A model generated the notes under the pieces. The model saw nothing but the letters and a program-made list of their open reading frames with translations, was not told where the DNA came from and made no database searches. The translations under genes were made by a program, and so were the position numbers. A DNA stretch of 64,000 nucleotides, from contig JADKJP010000003.1 of assembly GCA_016720935.1 (NCBI GenBank), forward strand, positions 248,001-312,000, written 5' to 3'. This DNA is from Bacteroidota bacterium. GTDB lineage: Bacteria > Bacteroidota > Bacteroidia > AKYH767-A > 2013-40CM-41-45. Shown here in pieces: positions 1 to 8,732 of this stretch (position 1 is the first letter of the stretch; each line of letters starts with the position of its first letter).

Positions 1-294
1 AACAAAAGGCAAGAGAATAAATGCTGTTGGAGGCGGAAAAGGCGAGAATTTTCCCTGTTCTGAAAAGCCATGGCTGTACAATTGATTTTGAAACCAATCT
101 GAGTGGTACAAACTGTCTGCATTTTGACCTTCAACAACAATGCTTGCCGCGACAAAATAATTGGGGAAATCACTTTGCATCTTTTTCCAGCCAGGCAGTA
201 TACCCAAAAGCAATGGAAATAGGCACAATACGATGATTGCGGGAAATATCCATTTACCTGGTTTGAAAAACAGCTGTATACTTAGAGATTTCAT
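1..294 (-). CDS. GT87/DUF2029-type membrane glycosyltransferase, N-terminal part
   Basis: The frame opens at ATG 294 and stays open to the window edge, giving 98 residues of a truncated gene. The product begins MKSLSIQLFF, followed by one hydrophobic segment (about residues 15-35). Next comes a loop with DFPNYFVAASIVVEG, a YHSDWFQ stretch and a FSPFPPPTAFILLPF motif. The D-x-x-N-Y/aromatic stretch and the FPPP-T-A motif before the next membrane helix are typical of DUF2029 / glycosyltransferase family 87 proteins. These are polytopic membrane enzymes that use polyprenyl-phosphate sugars outside the cytoplasmic membrane. The family call rests on motif recognition alone. The acceptor and the rest of the protein are not visible. 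Confidence 0.6.
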   Translation of the reverse strand, partial: MKSLSIQLFFKPGKWIFPAIIVLCLFPLLLGILPGWKKMQSDFPNYFVAASIVVEGQNADSLYHSDWFQNQLYSHGFSEQGKFSPFPPPTAFILLPFV

Positions 295-454
295 TTCAAA
301 ACAAAGGAATGAATATTTGCTAAATTTGCAGCGCTAAAACAAGCACCCTTAGGAGAATTAGGAAATAAGCGCTTACAGTGAATGGAGGAGGGTTAGTGGT
401 GAAGAGTGAATAGTAAACAGGACACACTATTCAATTATTTTCTCTGCATCATTC

Positions 455-524
455 AACCACTAAGCACCAACCACTAAGCACCAACCACTAAGCACCAACC
501 ACTAAGCACTACCCACTAAGCACT
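455..524. repeat. 14-nt tandem repeat made of two heptamers, 5 copies
   Basis: The unit AACCACTAAGCACC repeats with a 14-nt period: three identical copies, a fourth with one change, and a fifth with a further change. It ends 16 nt before the gcdH start. Its words recur, reverse-complemented, at 63101-63173 and, forward, near 63270. Confidence 0.9.
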
Positions 525-540
525 AATTTCAAAAAACAAT

Positions 541-1719
541 ATGGCAACTGACAGATTTCAATACCATGATTACTATCTCGTTGACGAATTATTAACCGAA
601 GAACATAAACTCATTCGTAACAGTGTTCGTGAGTGGGTTAAAAAAGAAGTATCTCCAATTGTAGAAGATGCATGTCAGAAAGCGACCTTCCCGAAACAAT
701 GGATCAAAGGTCTTGCTGAGATTGGCGCATTTGGACCTTACATCCCTGTAGAATATGGCGGTGGTGGTTTGGATCAGATTGCCTACGGACTGATTATGAT
801 GGAACTTGAAAGAGGAGATTCCGGTTTGCGTTCAACTGCATCTGTTCAGAGTTCTTTGGTGATGTATCCTATTTATACCTATGGAAGTGAAGAGCAGAGA
901 AAAAAATACCTTCCTAAACTTGCTTCAGGTGAAATGATGGGATGTTTTGGATTGACAGAACCGGATCACGGCTCGAACCCAAATGGGATGTTATCCAATA
1001 TCAAAGACAAAGGAGATCATTACCTGTTGAACGGATCAAAAATGTGGATCTCAAATGCTCCGTTTGCCGATATCGCTGTCGTCTGGGCAAAAGATGAAGC
1101 AGGTGTAATCCGTGGAATGATCGTTGAACGCGGAATGCCCGGTTTTACTACTCCGGAAACACACGGTAAATGGTCCTTGCGTGCAAGCGCGACCGGAGAA
1201 TTGGTTTTTGATAATGTGAAAGTTCCTAAAGAAAATATTCTTCCAAATGTCAAAGGATTGAAAGGGCCACTCGGCTGTTTGAATTCAGCACGCTACGGAA
1301 TCAGCTGGGGAGCCATGGGCGCGGCACTGGATTGTTATGATTCAGCACTTCGATACTCTCAGGAGAGAATCCAGTTTGGTAAGCCTATTGGTGGTTTTCA
1401 GCTGACACAGAAGAAACTGGCTGAAATGATCACAGAAATTACCAAAGCACAGGTGCTTACCTGGAGATTGGGTGTTCTGAAGAATGAAAACCGTGCAACT
1501 CCTGCGCAAATTTCAATGGCAAAAAGAAACAATGTGAATATGGCTCTCCAAATCGCACGTGAAGCACGACAAATTCATGGTGGAATGGGTATCACCGGAG
1601 AATATCCGATTATGCGTCACATGATGAACCTGGAATCGGTGATTACTTATGAAGGAACACACGACATCCATTTGCTCATCACCGGACTTGATGTGACTGG
1701 CTTCAATGCGTTTGAATAA
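541..1719 (+). CDS. gcdH: Glutaryl-CoA dehydrogenase (acyl-CoA dehydrogenase family)
   Basis: This is a 392-aa cytoplasmic FAD enzyme expected to convert glutaryl-CoA to crotonyl-CoA plus CO2 in lysine/tryptophan catabolism. The full acyl-CoA dehydrogenase fold is present. There is an N-terminal helical domain (about residues 15-130), a beta domain with MMGCFGLTEPDHGSNP and KMWISNAPFADIAVVWA, and a C-terminal helical domain with RIQFGKPIGGFQ and QIHGGMGITGEYP. The segment TYEGTHDIH carries the catalytic glutamate (E371) in the glutaryl-CoA dehydrogenase position. SVQSSLVMYPI is also typical of that subfamily, and the length matches. The ATG at 541 is the only sensible start and has no Shine-Dalgarno. 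The gene stands alone between two tandem-repeat regions. Another acyl-CoA dehydrogenase specificity cannot be fully excluded. Confidence 0.88.
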   Translation: MATDRFQYHDYYLVDELLTEEHKLIRNSVREWVKKEVSPIVEDACQKATFPKQWIKGLAEIGAFGPYIPVEYGGGGLDQIAYGLIMMELERGDSGLRSTASVQSSLVMYPIYTYGSEEQRKKYLPKLASGEMMGCFGLTEPDHGSNPNGMLSNIKDKGDHYLLNGSKMWISNAPFADIAVVWAKDEAGVIRGMIVERGMPGFTTPETHGKWSLRASATGELVFDNVKVPKENILPNVKGLKGPLGCLNSARYGISWGAMGAALDCYDSALRYSQERIQFGKPIGGFQLTQKKLAEMITEITKAQVLTWRLGVLKNENRATPAQISMAKRNNVNMALQIAREARQIHGGMGITGEYPIMRHMMNLESVITYEGTHDIHLLITGLDVTGFNAFE

Positions 1720-1752
1720 ATCATAAAGTTTTCGAATTTAATTTCGAATGTC

Positions 1753-1799
1753 AATCCGGACAGGAAGATCGTTTCCCAATAGATCTACCTCTCCGGATT
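1753..1799 (+). terminator. Long imperfect hairpin downstream of gcdH
   Basis: An outer 8-bp stem (AATCCGGA with TCCGGATT) encloses paired AGG/CCT and AGATC/GATCT steps around an 11-nt loop. It lies 34 nt after the gcdH stop. The T-run after it is poor, so it may be a terminator, an mRNA 3'-end stabiliser or another structured element. Confidence 0.5.
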
Positions 1800-1897
1800 T
1801 AACATTTTCCCAAAAAAACTGATGTTGTAACGTTCATTCGATCAAATGATAAATTTTTCACCCTTATTCTTGTATAAAATTTAGTTAATTTTTTTTT

Positions 1898-2079
1898 CAA
1901 TCCTCAATCCTCAATCCTCAATCCTCAATCCTCAATCCTCAATCCTCAATCCTCAATCCTCAATCCTCAATCCTCAATCCTCAATCCTCAATCCTCAATC
2001 CTCAATCCTCAATCCTCAATCCTCAATCCTCAATCCTCAATCCTCAATCCTCAATCCTCAATCCTCAATCCTCAATCCT
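1898..2079. repeat. Perfect heptanucleotide array: 26 copies of CAATCCT
   Basis: Counting directly gives 26 uninterrupted identical copies of CAATCCT (182 bp), followed by one variant CAATCCC. The array lies between gcdH and recJ, ending about 107 nt before the recJ start. The top strand contains no G. Perfect identity over 26 units implies recent expansion or ongoing slippage. The true copy number may differ between cells or assemblies. Confidence 0.97.
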
Positions 2080-2186
2080 CAATCCCTTATTTCCGTCGAT
2101 TCACCAAATGCTGTGAAGATATTTTACTTTATGAGGATTCGTAATACCGTCAATTTAATTACCTTGCAAATCATTTTTTTCATGAA

Positions 2187-3911
2187 ATGTTGGAAGTCGA
2201 AATAAAAGAGAAGCGGTGGGCGCTGAAACCCCAGGGTGAAAATTCGTTGGTCTTATCACTGGCGAAACAATTGAACATCAGTTCTACCCTGGCCAATTTG
2301 TTGGTTCAACGCGGCATCACTTCATTTGAGGAGGCCAAAACTTTTTTTCGTCCCAAAATGACGGATCTGCATGATCCATTCCTGATGAAGGATATGGAAA
2401 AGGCTATCGACCGTATTGAAAAGGCATTGGCATCAAATGAAAAAATTCTCGTCTACGGAGATTATGATGTCGATGGTACTACTGCCGTCGCTCTTGTTTA
2501 CTCCTTTTTTAAAACTTTCTACAACGACTTAGATTATTATCTGCCCGATCGTCACAAAGAAGGTTATGGAATTTCTTTTGCCGGAATTGATTACGCGAAA
2601 GAAAATGGATTCAGCCTTATCATCGCTCTGGATTGTGGAATCAAAGCAAACGATAAAGTGAATTACGCCAAAGAACGCGGAATTGATTTTGTCATCTGCG
2701 ATCATCATCGTCCGGGTGAATTCCTTCCGGATGCAAGTGCCGTTCTTGATCCAAAACGCGAAGACGATGAATATCCTTTTAAAGAATTATCCGGTTGTGG
2801 AATTGGTTTTAAGTTGATTCAGGCTTACGCGCAACGTCATCACATTCCTTTCGAACAACTAGAAGTTTATCTGGATCTCGTCGCGGTAAGTACTGCAGCG
2901 GATATTGTTCCCATTGTTGGTGAAAACAGAGTACTCGTGTATCACGGTTTGCAATGGCTGAATAAAAATCCAAGACCCGGAATCAAAGCGATTCTGGAAC
3001 TGGCACAAGTGAAACGCGAGCTCACAGTCAACGATATTGTATTCATCATCGGTCCGCGTATCAATGCAGCCGGTAGAATCCAGGATGCGCGACAGGCAGT
3101 TGATCTCCTGATTTCCGCGAATGCAGCACAGGCTTTATTTGAAGGAAAAAATATCGACGAAAAAAATTCTGAACGCCGCAGCCTTGATTTAAATATTACC
3201 GAACAGGCATTACGCATCATTCAGGAAGACTCATTCTTTGCAAAAAGAAAATCTACAGTGTTGTTTCACCCGGAATGGAACAAAGGTGTCATCGGTATCG
3301 TAGCTTCCAGGCTCACTGAAAAATATTACCGCCCGACGATCATTCTTACTGAATCCAATGGACTGGCAACAGGTTCAGCACGCTCTGTCAAAGACTTTGA
3401 TATTTACAATGCCATAGAATCCTGCAGTGATCTTCTGGAACAATTCGGAGGACATATGTATGCGGCCGGACTAACACTTAAACTCGAAAACCTCGAAAAA
3501 TTCTCTGAGCGTTTTGAAGAAATTGTTTCCGCGACCATCGATGAAAAGTCGCTTACACAGGAAATCGAAATCGATTCTGTTCTCAAACTGAATGAAATCT
3601 CGTCTTCCTTTTTCAGTGTACTTAAACAGTTTGCCCCTTTTGGACCCGGAAATATGAGTCCGGTTTTTCGCACAGAAAATGTTCGGGATACAGGTTTATC
3701 GCGCATCGTAGGTAATAATCATCTCAAGCTGAATCTCGCTGAAGATGAAACAACACGTTTTGGATTGGATGGAATTGCTTTTCAAATGGGTCAATACTAT
3801 CCTTTTATTTCCCGTCGCATTCCTTTTGATATTTGTTATACACTTGAAGAAAATACCTTCAATGGCAAAACAAATATTCAGATGAATGTTAAAGACATCA
3901 GAATGAAATAA
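2187..3911 (+). CDS. recJ: Single-stranded-DNA-specific exonuclease RecJ
   Basis: RecJ degrades single-stranded DNA 5' to 3' in recombinational and mismatch repair. The 574-aa product has the DHH phosphoesterase signatures: VYGDYDVDGTTA (about residues 89-100) and VICDHHRPGEF (DHH at 172-174), with metal-binding aspartates at both. A DHHA1-like region contains GPRINAAGRI, and a later FGGHMYAAGLT segment and C-terminal OB-type domain complete the family length. An ATG six bases upstream (2181) is out of frame and closes at once, so 2187 is the start. The gene converges on the small membrane protein gene at 3969-4316. The CAATCCT array sits in its upstream region. Confidence 0.95.
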   Translation: MLEVEIKEKRWALKPQGENSLVLSLAKQLNISSTLANLLVQRGITSFEEAKTFFRPKMTDLHDPFLMKDMEKAIDRIEKALASNEKILVYGDYDVDGTTAVALVYSFFKTFYNDLDYYLPDRHKEGYGISFAGIDYAKENGFSLIIALDCGIKANDKVNYAKERGIDFVICDHHRPGEFLPDASAVLDPKREDDEYPFKELSGCGIGFKLIQAYAQRHHIPFEQLEVYLDLVAVSTAADIVPIVGENRVLVYHGLQWLNKNPRPGIKAILELAQVKRELTVNDIVFIIGPRINAAGRIQDARQAVDLLISANAAQALFEGKNIDEKNSERRSLDLNITEQALRIIQEDSFFAKRKSTVLFHPEWNKGVIGIVASRLTEKYYRPTIILTESNGLATGSARSVKDFDIYNAIESCSDLLEQFGGHMYAAGLTLKLENLEKFSERFEEIVSATIDEKSLTQEIEIDSVLKLNEISSSFFSVLKQFAPFGPGNMSPVFRTENVRDTGLSRIVGNNHLKLNLAEDETTRFGLDGIAFQMGQYYPFISRRIPFDICYTLEENTFNGKTNIQMNVKDIRMK

Positions 3912-3940
3912 TCCGGAATCACCGGATAGTCCCATTTTTT
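3911..3940 (+). terminator. Weak terminator after recJ
   Basis: A 6-bp stem ATCCGG/CCGGAT with a 5-nt loop starts at the recJ stop codon. A T-run follows at 3935-3940. The gap between stem and T-run makes this a weak candidate. Confidence 0.4.
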
Positions 3941-3968
3941 ACTTCTTCATTTCATTCCTCAATGGGAA

Positions 3969-4316
3969 TCACTTTTGTTCTTTTGAATTAAAGGAACTGA
4001 AGATGGACGTTACCAGCGATAAAATAATACTGAAGAAAAGCGCTGTCCAGAAGCCTTGGACATGAAATCCATCTACCAGCTTGTCCACCAGCAGGATCAT
4101 CCCCGCATTGATGACCAGGAGAAATAATCCCAGAGATAACAAGGTAATGGGAATTGTTAAAAAAACGAGAATTGGCTTTACAATCGCGTTGAGCAGTGAC
4201 AAAACAGCAGCAACAATTAAAGCGGTTAATGCTCCGTCAATATGTACTCCGGGCAGGATCAGGGCAGTCACGATCACAGCCAAAGCGCTCATAAACAATC
4301 TTCCTAAGAATTCCAT
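3969..4316 (-). CDS. Small membrane protein of the phage_holin_4_2 (PF04020) family
   Basis: The product is 115 aa with four hydrophobic helices: residues 5-25, 30-45, 48-75 and 85-108. The pattern includes LLNAIVKPILVFLTIPIT and INAGMILLVDKLVDGF. The NAxVKPIL...P(I/L)TLLTLGLFLLVINA layout is characteristic of PF04020. That family is named for a resemblance to phage holins but is a chromosomal inner-membrane family in many bacteria with no established role. Nothing nearby is phage-like, so a lysis role should not be inferred. The start ATG at 4316 is immediately preceded by AT-rich sequence shared with the divergent glutamate dehydrogenase gene. Confidence 0.75.
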   Translation of the reverse strand: MEFLGRLFMSALAVIVTALILPGVHIDGALTALIVAAVLSLLNAIVKPILVFLTIPITLLSLGLFLLVINAGMILLVDKLVDGFHVQGFWTALFFSIILSLVTSIFSSFNSKEQK

Positions 4317-4418
4317 TTTAAAATTTTGGTGAAATTATGAAGAGTTCAGGATTTTTCCCCCATCCTGTAGTTAAAAATTAGAAATTTCATTCGAGGGAAA
4401 AACCGTAGAAAACTTGAC

Positions 4419-4426
4419 TAAATTTG
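4419..4426 (+). promoter_or_regulatory. -7 element TAAATTTG before the glutamate dehydrogenase gene
   Basis: A perfect TAnnTTTG match lies 24 nt upstream of the ATG at 4450. No good TTTG is visible 19-21 nt further upstream. If used, transcription would begin around 4431, inside any product that started at the upstream TTG (4414). This supports the 4450 start. Confidence 0.45.
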
Positions 4427-4449
4427 CAGCCTTCTTTAAAAAACCGAAT

Positions 4450-5874
4450 ATGAGCAACGATATTGAAAATGGCCGGAAATTCTATGATGGTGTTCTTTCT
4501 TCATTTGATAAAGCTGCAGCATTTACTGATTTTGAGCCCGGACTGTTAAACCAGATTAAAACCTGTAACAGTATTTATAAATTTTATTTCCCTCTTGAAG
4601 TGGACGGGAAGATAGAAGTAATCGAGGGGATTCGTGTTCAGCACAGTCACCACAGTACTCCTACCAAAGGTGGTATTCGTTACAGTGAATTTGTTAACGA
4701 AGATGAGGTGAAAGCCTTGGCTACTTTGATGACCTTCAAATGTGCCGTGGTGGATCTTCCATTCGGTGGAGCAAAAGGTGGTATCAAGGTTAATCCAAGA
4801 AATTATACAGATCGCCAACTCGAGCGAATTACTCGTCGTTATACGACCGAACTGATCAAGAAAAGCATGATCGGAGCCGCGATTGATGTACCTGCTCCTG
4901 ATTATGGTAGTGGATCCCGTGAAATGGCCTGGATAGCAGACACCTACGCTACATTTAAATACGACGATTTGAATGCAATGGGTTGCGTGACCGGTAAACC
5001 TCTTGGTTTGGGCGGTATCCATGGACGTACAGAAGCTACCGGACAAGGTCTTTATTTTGGTCTTCGCGAAGCATTGAATAATGCGGAAGACATGAAAGAA
5101 ATCGGACTTACCACCGGTATTCAGGGAAAACGCATCATCGTTCAGGGTCTTGGTAACGTAGGTTATTATGCCGCAAAATTCTGTTCCGACGGAGGTGGAA
5201 TCATTGTTGGTATCGCTGAATATGAAGGTGGTATCTACAACGAAAACGGATTGGATGTAGAGGCTGTTTTCAAACACCGTAAGGCAAGCAAGTCAATTCT
5301 GAATTATCCCGGAGCAAAAAATTTCACAAACTCCCTTGAAGTCCTCGAACAGGAATGTGACATTCTCATCCCGGCTGCTCTTGAAAACCAAATCACCAAA
5401 GATAATGCGCCACGACTGAAAGCAAAAATCATTGCTGAAGGTGCAAATGGTCCGGTGACTCCTAATGCTGAAAATATTCTGCTCCAAAGAAACGTCATGA
5501 TCATTCCGGATTTATTCCTCAATGCCGGTGGTGTGACAGTTTCCTATTTCGAATGGCTGAAAAATCTTTCTCACGTTCACTTTGGACGTATGGAAAAACG
5601 TTTTCAGGAAATGTCGAATTCTGAATTGATTGGCGCAGTTGAAAAAATAACCGGGAAAAATCTCGACGCGAAACAACGCAAAGTGTTAACTCACGGAGCG
5701 GATGAAATCGATATCGTACGTTCCGGACTGGAAGAAACAATGATTCATGCCTTCAACGACATTCGTGATATTCGTCTGAAAGATTCACGCATCAAGGACC
5801 TCAGAACTGCGGCTTTTGTTTGCGGTATCCGTAAGCTTGGTGTTGCTTATCAGAACCTGGGAATTTTCCCTTGA
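4450..5874 (+). CDS. Glu/Leu/Phe/Val dehydrogenase (probable NAD(P)-glutamate dehydrogenase)
   Basis: This oxidative deaminase interconverts an L-amino acid, most likely glutamate, with its 2-oxo acid and ammonia in the cytoplasm. From the ATG at 4450 it is 474 aa. The catalytic-lysine segment PFGGAKGGI (K109) and the preceding KGGIRYSEFVNEDEVKALA are classic ELFV dehydrogenase motifs. The nucleotide-binding loop is GLGNVG (residues 233-238). An in-frame TTG at 4414 would add 12 residues but lies upstream of a likely -7 promoter element, so I prefer 4450. The substrate is inferred: glutamate fits the length and PAPDYGSG region, but leucine or other amino acids are not strictly excluded. A strong two-way terminator follows. 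Confidence 0.85.
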   Translation: MSNDIENGRKFYDGVLSSFDKAAAFTDFEPGLLNQIKTCNSIYKFYFPLEVDGKIEVIEGIRVQHSHHSTPTKGGIRYSEFVNEDEVKALATLMTFKCAVVDLPFGGAKGGIKVNPRNYTDRQLERITRRYTTELIKKSMIGAAIDVPAPDYGSGSREMAWIADTYATFKYDDLNAMGCVTGKPLGLGGIHGRTEATGQGLYFGLREALNNAEDMKEIGLTTGIQGKRIIVQGLGNVGYYAAKFCSDGGGIIVGIAEYEGGIYNENGLDVEAVFKHRKASKSILNYPGAKNFTNSLEVLEQECDILIPAALENQITKDNAPRLKAKIIAEGANGPVTPNAENILLQRNVMIIPDLFLNAGGVTVSYFEWLKNLSHVHFGRMEKRFQEMSNSELIGAVEKITGKNLDAKQRKVLTHGADEIDIVRSGLEETMIHAFNDIRDIRLKDSRIKDLRTAAFVCGIRKLGVAYQNLGIFP

Positions 5875-5886
5875 TTTGTATTGCAC

Positions 5887-5930
5887 AAAAAAAAGAGGCG
5901 GTCACCAGTTTGGGGCCGCCTCTTTTTTTT
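5887..5930. terminator. Bidirectional intrinsic terminator between the GDH gene and queA
   Basis: The stem AGAGGCGG / CCGCCTCT has a 14-nt loop, with an A-run on the left and a T-run on the right. It therefore serves both converging genes. Confidence 0.88.
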
Positions 5931-5941
5931 GATCCTTGTGT

Positions 5942-6991
5942 TTAGATGATCAACATCGCATCACCATAACTGTAGAATCTGTATTTTTCTTTGATCGCTA
6001 CTTTGTAAGCATGCATAACATGCTCATAACCGCCGAACGCAGCAACCATCATCAATAACGTTGATTCCGGCATGTGGAAATTGGTGATCATGGTGTTGGC
6101 AACACTGAAATCGTAAGGAGGGAAAATGAATTTATTCGTCCAGCCATCAAATGGTTTCAACTCACCTTGTGTTGAAACCGAAGTTTCAATACCACGCATT
6201 ACAGTTGTTCCAACAGCACAAATTCTCTTTTTAGCTCCTTTGGCTTTGTTGACAATTTCGCAGCAATCTTTCGGGATAATCACTTGCTCGGAATCCATTT
6301 TGTGCTTGGTGAGGTCCTCAACTTCAACAGGACGGAAAGTTCCAAGTCCAACATGCAAAGTAAGTTCTGCAAAATGAACGCCTTTGAGTTCAAGTCTTTT
6401 CACAAGTGGCATACTGAAATGCAATCCGGCTGTTGGTGCTGCTACAGCTCCCTCATGTCTTGCAAAAACAGTCTGGTAACGCTCCACATCTTCCGGTTCA
6501 GCCTTACGCTTGATATATTTTGGAAGCGGAGTGTTTCCCAACTGAGTAATCGCTTTTTTGAACTCTTCATAAGGACCATCAAAAAGGAACCGAAGAGTTC
6601 TTCCGCGTGAGGTAGTATTGTCAATAACCTCCGCGACAAGCAAATCATCGTCACCGAAATACAGCTTGTTGCCGATACGGATCTTTCTTGCAGGGTCTAC
6701 CAATACATCCCAAAGACGGCTCTCACGGTTCAATTCACGCAGCAAAAAGACCTCAATCTTGGCGCCGGTTTTTTCTTTGTTACCATACAAACGTGCAGGG
6801 AATACACGGGTATTGTTCACAACCATCACGTCACCTTCGTTGAAATAACCAAGGATGTCTTTGAAATGTTTGTGCTCAATTTTTCCTGTTTTCCTGTCTA
6901 AAACCATCAGACGAGCGTCTTCTCGGTTTTTTGCCGGATGTGTGGCAATAAGGCTTTCGGGGATGCTAATTTTAAACTGGGATAATTTCAT
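5942..6991 (-). CDS. queA: tRNA preQ1(34) S-adenosylmethionine ribosyltransferase-isomerase QueA
   Basis: QueA transfers and isomerises the ribosyl group of S-adenosylmethionine onto preQ1 in tRNA to form epoxyqueuosine. The 349-aa product has the family signatures KLSQFKISIPESLIATHPAKNR near the N-terminus, GDVMVVNNTRVFPARLYG (about 52-69), PTAGLHFS and VGLGTFRPV in the centre, and TNFHMPESTLLMMVAAF near the C-terminus. The length is normal. A good promoter lies 45 nt upstream. The gene shares a reverse-strand neighbourhood with truB, another tRNA modification gene, but the promoter between them suggests separate transcription. Confidence 0.95.
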   Translation of the reverse strand: MKLSQFKISIPESLIATHPAKNREDARLMVLDRKTGKIEHKHFKDILGYFNEGDVMVVNNTRVFPARLYGNKEKTGAKIEVFLLRELNRESRLWDVLVDPARKIRIGNKLYFGDDDLLVAEVIDNTTSRGRTLRFLFDGPYEEFKKAITQLGNTPLPKYIKRKAEPEDVERYQTVFARHEGAVAAPTAGLHFSMPLVKRLELKGVHFAELTLHVGLGTFRPVEVEDLTKHKMDSEQVIIPKDCCEIVNKAKGAKKRICAVGTTVMRGIETSVSTQGELKPFDGWTNKFIFPPYDFSVANTMITNFHMPESTLLMMVAAFGGYEHVMHAYKVAIKEKYRFYSYGDAMLII

Positions 6992-7035
6992 TTCTGTTCG
7001 ATATGTAAAACCCTCTGAAAATCAAATAGGGGCGG

Positions 7036-7067
7036 CAAAGATAATATACCGCTACCCCCCTTGTAAA
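7036..7067 (-). promoter_or_regulatory. queA promoter
   Basis: On the reverse strand TTTA (7067-7064), a 20-nt spacer and a perfect -7 TATCTTTG (7043-7036) fit the Bacteroidota consensus. The expected transcript start is near 7030, leaving a leader of about 39 nt. Confidence 0.55.
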
Positions 7068-7101
7068 GGGTTTGTGAATAATTATTTTTGATTGACAAGA
7101 A

Positions 7102-7848
7102 CTATGAAATGATCTGTTTGTCAGTAATTTGACTTGAGAATTCTATCGGGTCAACCGCATTCTGCAATTTGTACTCACCGATACGGGTCCTGCAAAGCGC
7201 CGAAAGGTAGGCTCCCGTTCCAAGTTTTTCACCGAAATCAAAAGCAAGTGTCCGGATGTATGTTCCCTTGGTACAAACCACACGAAAATCCACTTCAGGG
7301 AGTTCTATGCGGGTTATTTCAAATTCTCTGATTTCGATTTCTTTAGGTTTGATTTCTACTTCTTTGCCTTGTCTTGCTAACTGGTAGGCTCGTTTTCCTC
7401 CAACCTTCACCGCAGAATGTGCCGGAGGTGTTTGCATTTGTATGCCAATGAATTGGTTAGCAATGGATAGCAATTCTTCCGCCTTTGGAAGGCGCACATT
7501 CGGTCGGGCAATTACTTCGGATTCCAGATCATGGGAAACCGTATTTGCCCCCAAAACAAAAGTGCCGGTGTATTCCTTTTCAGCATCCTGAATCTCTGAA
7601 ATTCTCTTTGTGAATTTTCCCGTACACAAAATGAGTAAACCTGTAGCCAAAGGATCCAAAGTTCCTGCGTGACCGATTTTTAATTTCCGGATTTCTTTTT
7701 CTCCGGTATGCCGGCTTTTGTAAAAAGCGCTCAGCGCTCCTTTGAGTTTTCGAACAACATCAAATGAGGTCCATTGATAGGGTTTATTGATCAGGAATAT
7801 TTGTCCGCTGATTAATTGTTCCGCATCCCGGATGAAATCATATGCCAT
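7102..7848 (-). CDS. truB: tRNA pseudouridine(55) synthase TruB
   Basis: TruB makes the universal pseudouridine 55 in the T-loop of elongator tRNAs. The 248-aa product contains FLINKPYQWTSFDVV near the N-terminus and the catalytic motif IGHAGTLDPLATGLL with the nucleophilic aspartate at D65. It also has the substrate-binding stretch TPPAHSAVKVGGKRAYQLARQG and CTKGTYIRTLAFDFGEKLG. The length is at the short end of the family, lacking an extended C-terminal PUA domain as is usual in this phylum. It starts 9 nt after the uppP stop, so both are almost certainly on one transcript. Confidence 0.95.
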   Translation of the reverse strand: MAYDFIRDAEQLISGQIFLINKPYQWTSFDVVRKLKGALSAFYKSRHTGEKEIRKLKIGHAGTLDPLATGLLILCTGKFTKRISEIQDAEKEYTGTFVLGANTVSHDLESEVIARPNVRLPKAEELLSIANQFIGIQMQTPPAHSAVKVGGKRAYQLARQGKEVEIKPKEIEIREFEITRIELPEVDFRVVCTKGTYIRTLAFDFGEKLGTGAYLSALCRTRIGEYKLQNAVDPIEFSSQITDKQIIS

Positions 7849-7857
7849 ACTTCGGAA

Positions 7858-8676
7858 TTAGAACAAAGTAAGTTCGAAACCCAGGAAATACAGAATTAAG
7901 ATTGTCCCGCCGACGATAATCCTGTAATAGCCGAATAATTTAAATCCATTTTTCGTCAGAAAGCCAATGAATGATTTAATGGCAAGCATGGCCACAAAAA
8001 ATGCAACTATATTTCCTACGATCAGTAATTCAATCTGATTTCCCTGAAAACCTCCGCCATGTTTGTACAAATCGTACAAATCTTTTACCGTTGCTGCGAA
8101 CATAGTTGGTACCGCAAGAAAAAATGAAAATTCAGCTGCAGCTTTTTTATTTAATCCCTGTGTAAGTCCGCCGATAATTGTTGCTGCAGAACGGGAAACA
8201 CCGGGGATCATCGCGATAACCTGGAACATACCTATTTTGACAGCTTTCGAATTGGATTCCAAGTCAGGAGATCCACGCTCTTCAGCCCTGGCAAACCATT
8301 TGTCCAGCATCAGGAATAATATTCCTCCAAGTAAAAGTGAAACAGCTACTACGATTACATTCTCCAACATCATATCGATGTACTTCTTGAACAGCAATCC
8401 GAATACCACGGCTGGAATGAACGCGAGCAAAAGACGTCGGTAAAAAGCAAAACTTTTCTGCAAGTTTCCATCGGTCGGAATAAATTTTCTCCAATACAAT
8501 GCGACCACCGAAAGGATAGCGCCAAATTGGATGACAACTGTAAAGGTTTTTGTAAAGTCTTCCTTGGCGATTCCCATCACAGAAGAACCAATGATCATAT
8601 GACCTGTAGATGAAACAGGAAGGAATTCGGTCAGCCCTTCAATAATGGCAAGGATAATCGCCTGGAGATAATTCAT
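7858..8676 (-). CDS. uppP: Undecaprenyl-diphosphate phosphatase UppP (BacA)
   Basis: This integral membrane enzyme dephosphorylates undecaprenyl diphosphate so that the lipid carrier can be reused in peptidoglycan and polysaccharide synthesis. It confers bacitracin tolerance. The 272-aa product has the two active-site motifs of the family, EGLTEFLPVSSTGH (residues 13-26) and PGVSRSAATIIGGL in the second half, and about eight hydrophobic helices. It lies directly upstream of truB. The ftsX / DUF3098 / uppP / truB order is a common Bacteroidota arrangement (recalled, not searched). A terminator separates it from the DUF3098 gene upstream. Confidence 0.95.
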   Translation of the reverse strand: MNYLQAIILAIIEGLTEFLPVSSTGHMIIGSSVMGIAKEDFTKTFTVVIQFGAILSVVALYWRKFIPTDGNLQKSFAFYRRLLLAFIPAVVFGLLFKKYIDMMLENVIVVAVSLLLGGILFLMLDKWFARAEERGSPDLESNSKAVKIGMFQVIAMIPGVSRSAATIIGGLTQGLNKKAAAEFSFFLAVPTMFAATVKDLYDLYKHGGGFQGNQIELLIVGNIVAFFVAMLAIKSFIGFLTKNGFKLFGYYRIIVGGTILILYFLGFELTLF

Positions 8677-8732
8677 AGCAGAATAAGAAAACTAAGTTTA
8701 TTAGATCGATCTGATCAGAAGATTCCTTCAAT

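Noticed and set aside
21..236. 71-aa forward frame at the left edge
   Set aside because: Antisense to the GT87-type gene, whose motifs are clear.
1898..2086. CRISPR-like array
   Set aside because: Units are only 7 nt with no spacers, and no cas gene is present. It is a simple tandem array.
3969..4316. Phage holin and therefore prophage
   Set aside because: Only the family name suggests phage. No integrase, capsid, tail or lysis genes are nearby, and the flanking genes are chromosomal housekeeping genes.
4546..5277. 243-aa reverse-strand frame inside the glutamate dehydrogenase gene
   Set aside because: Antisense to a well-supported enzyme, with random-looking composition (many T, F, C, H).
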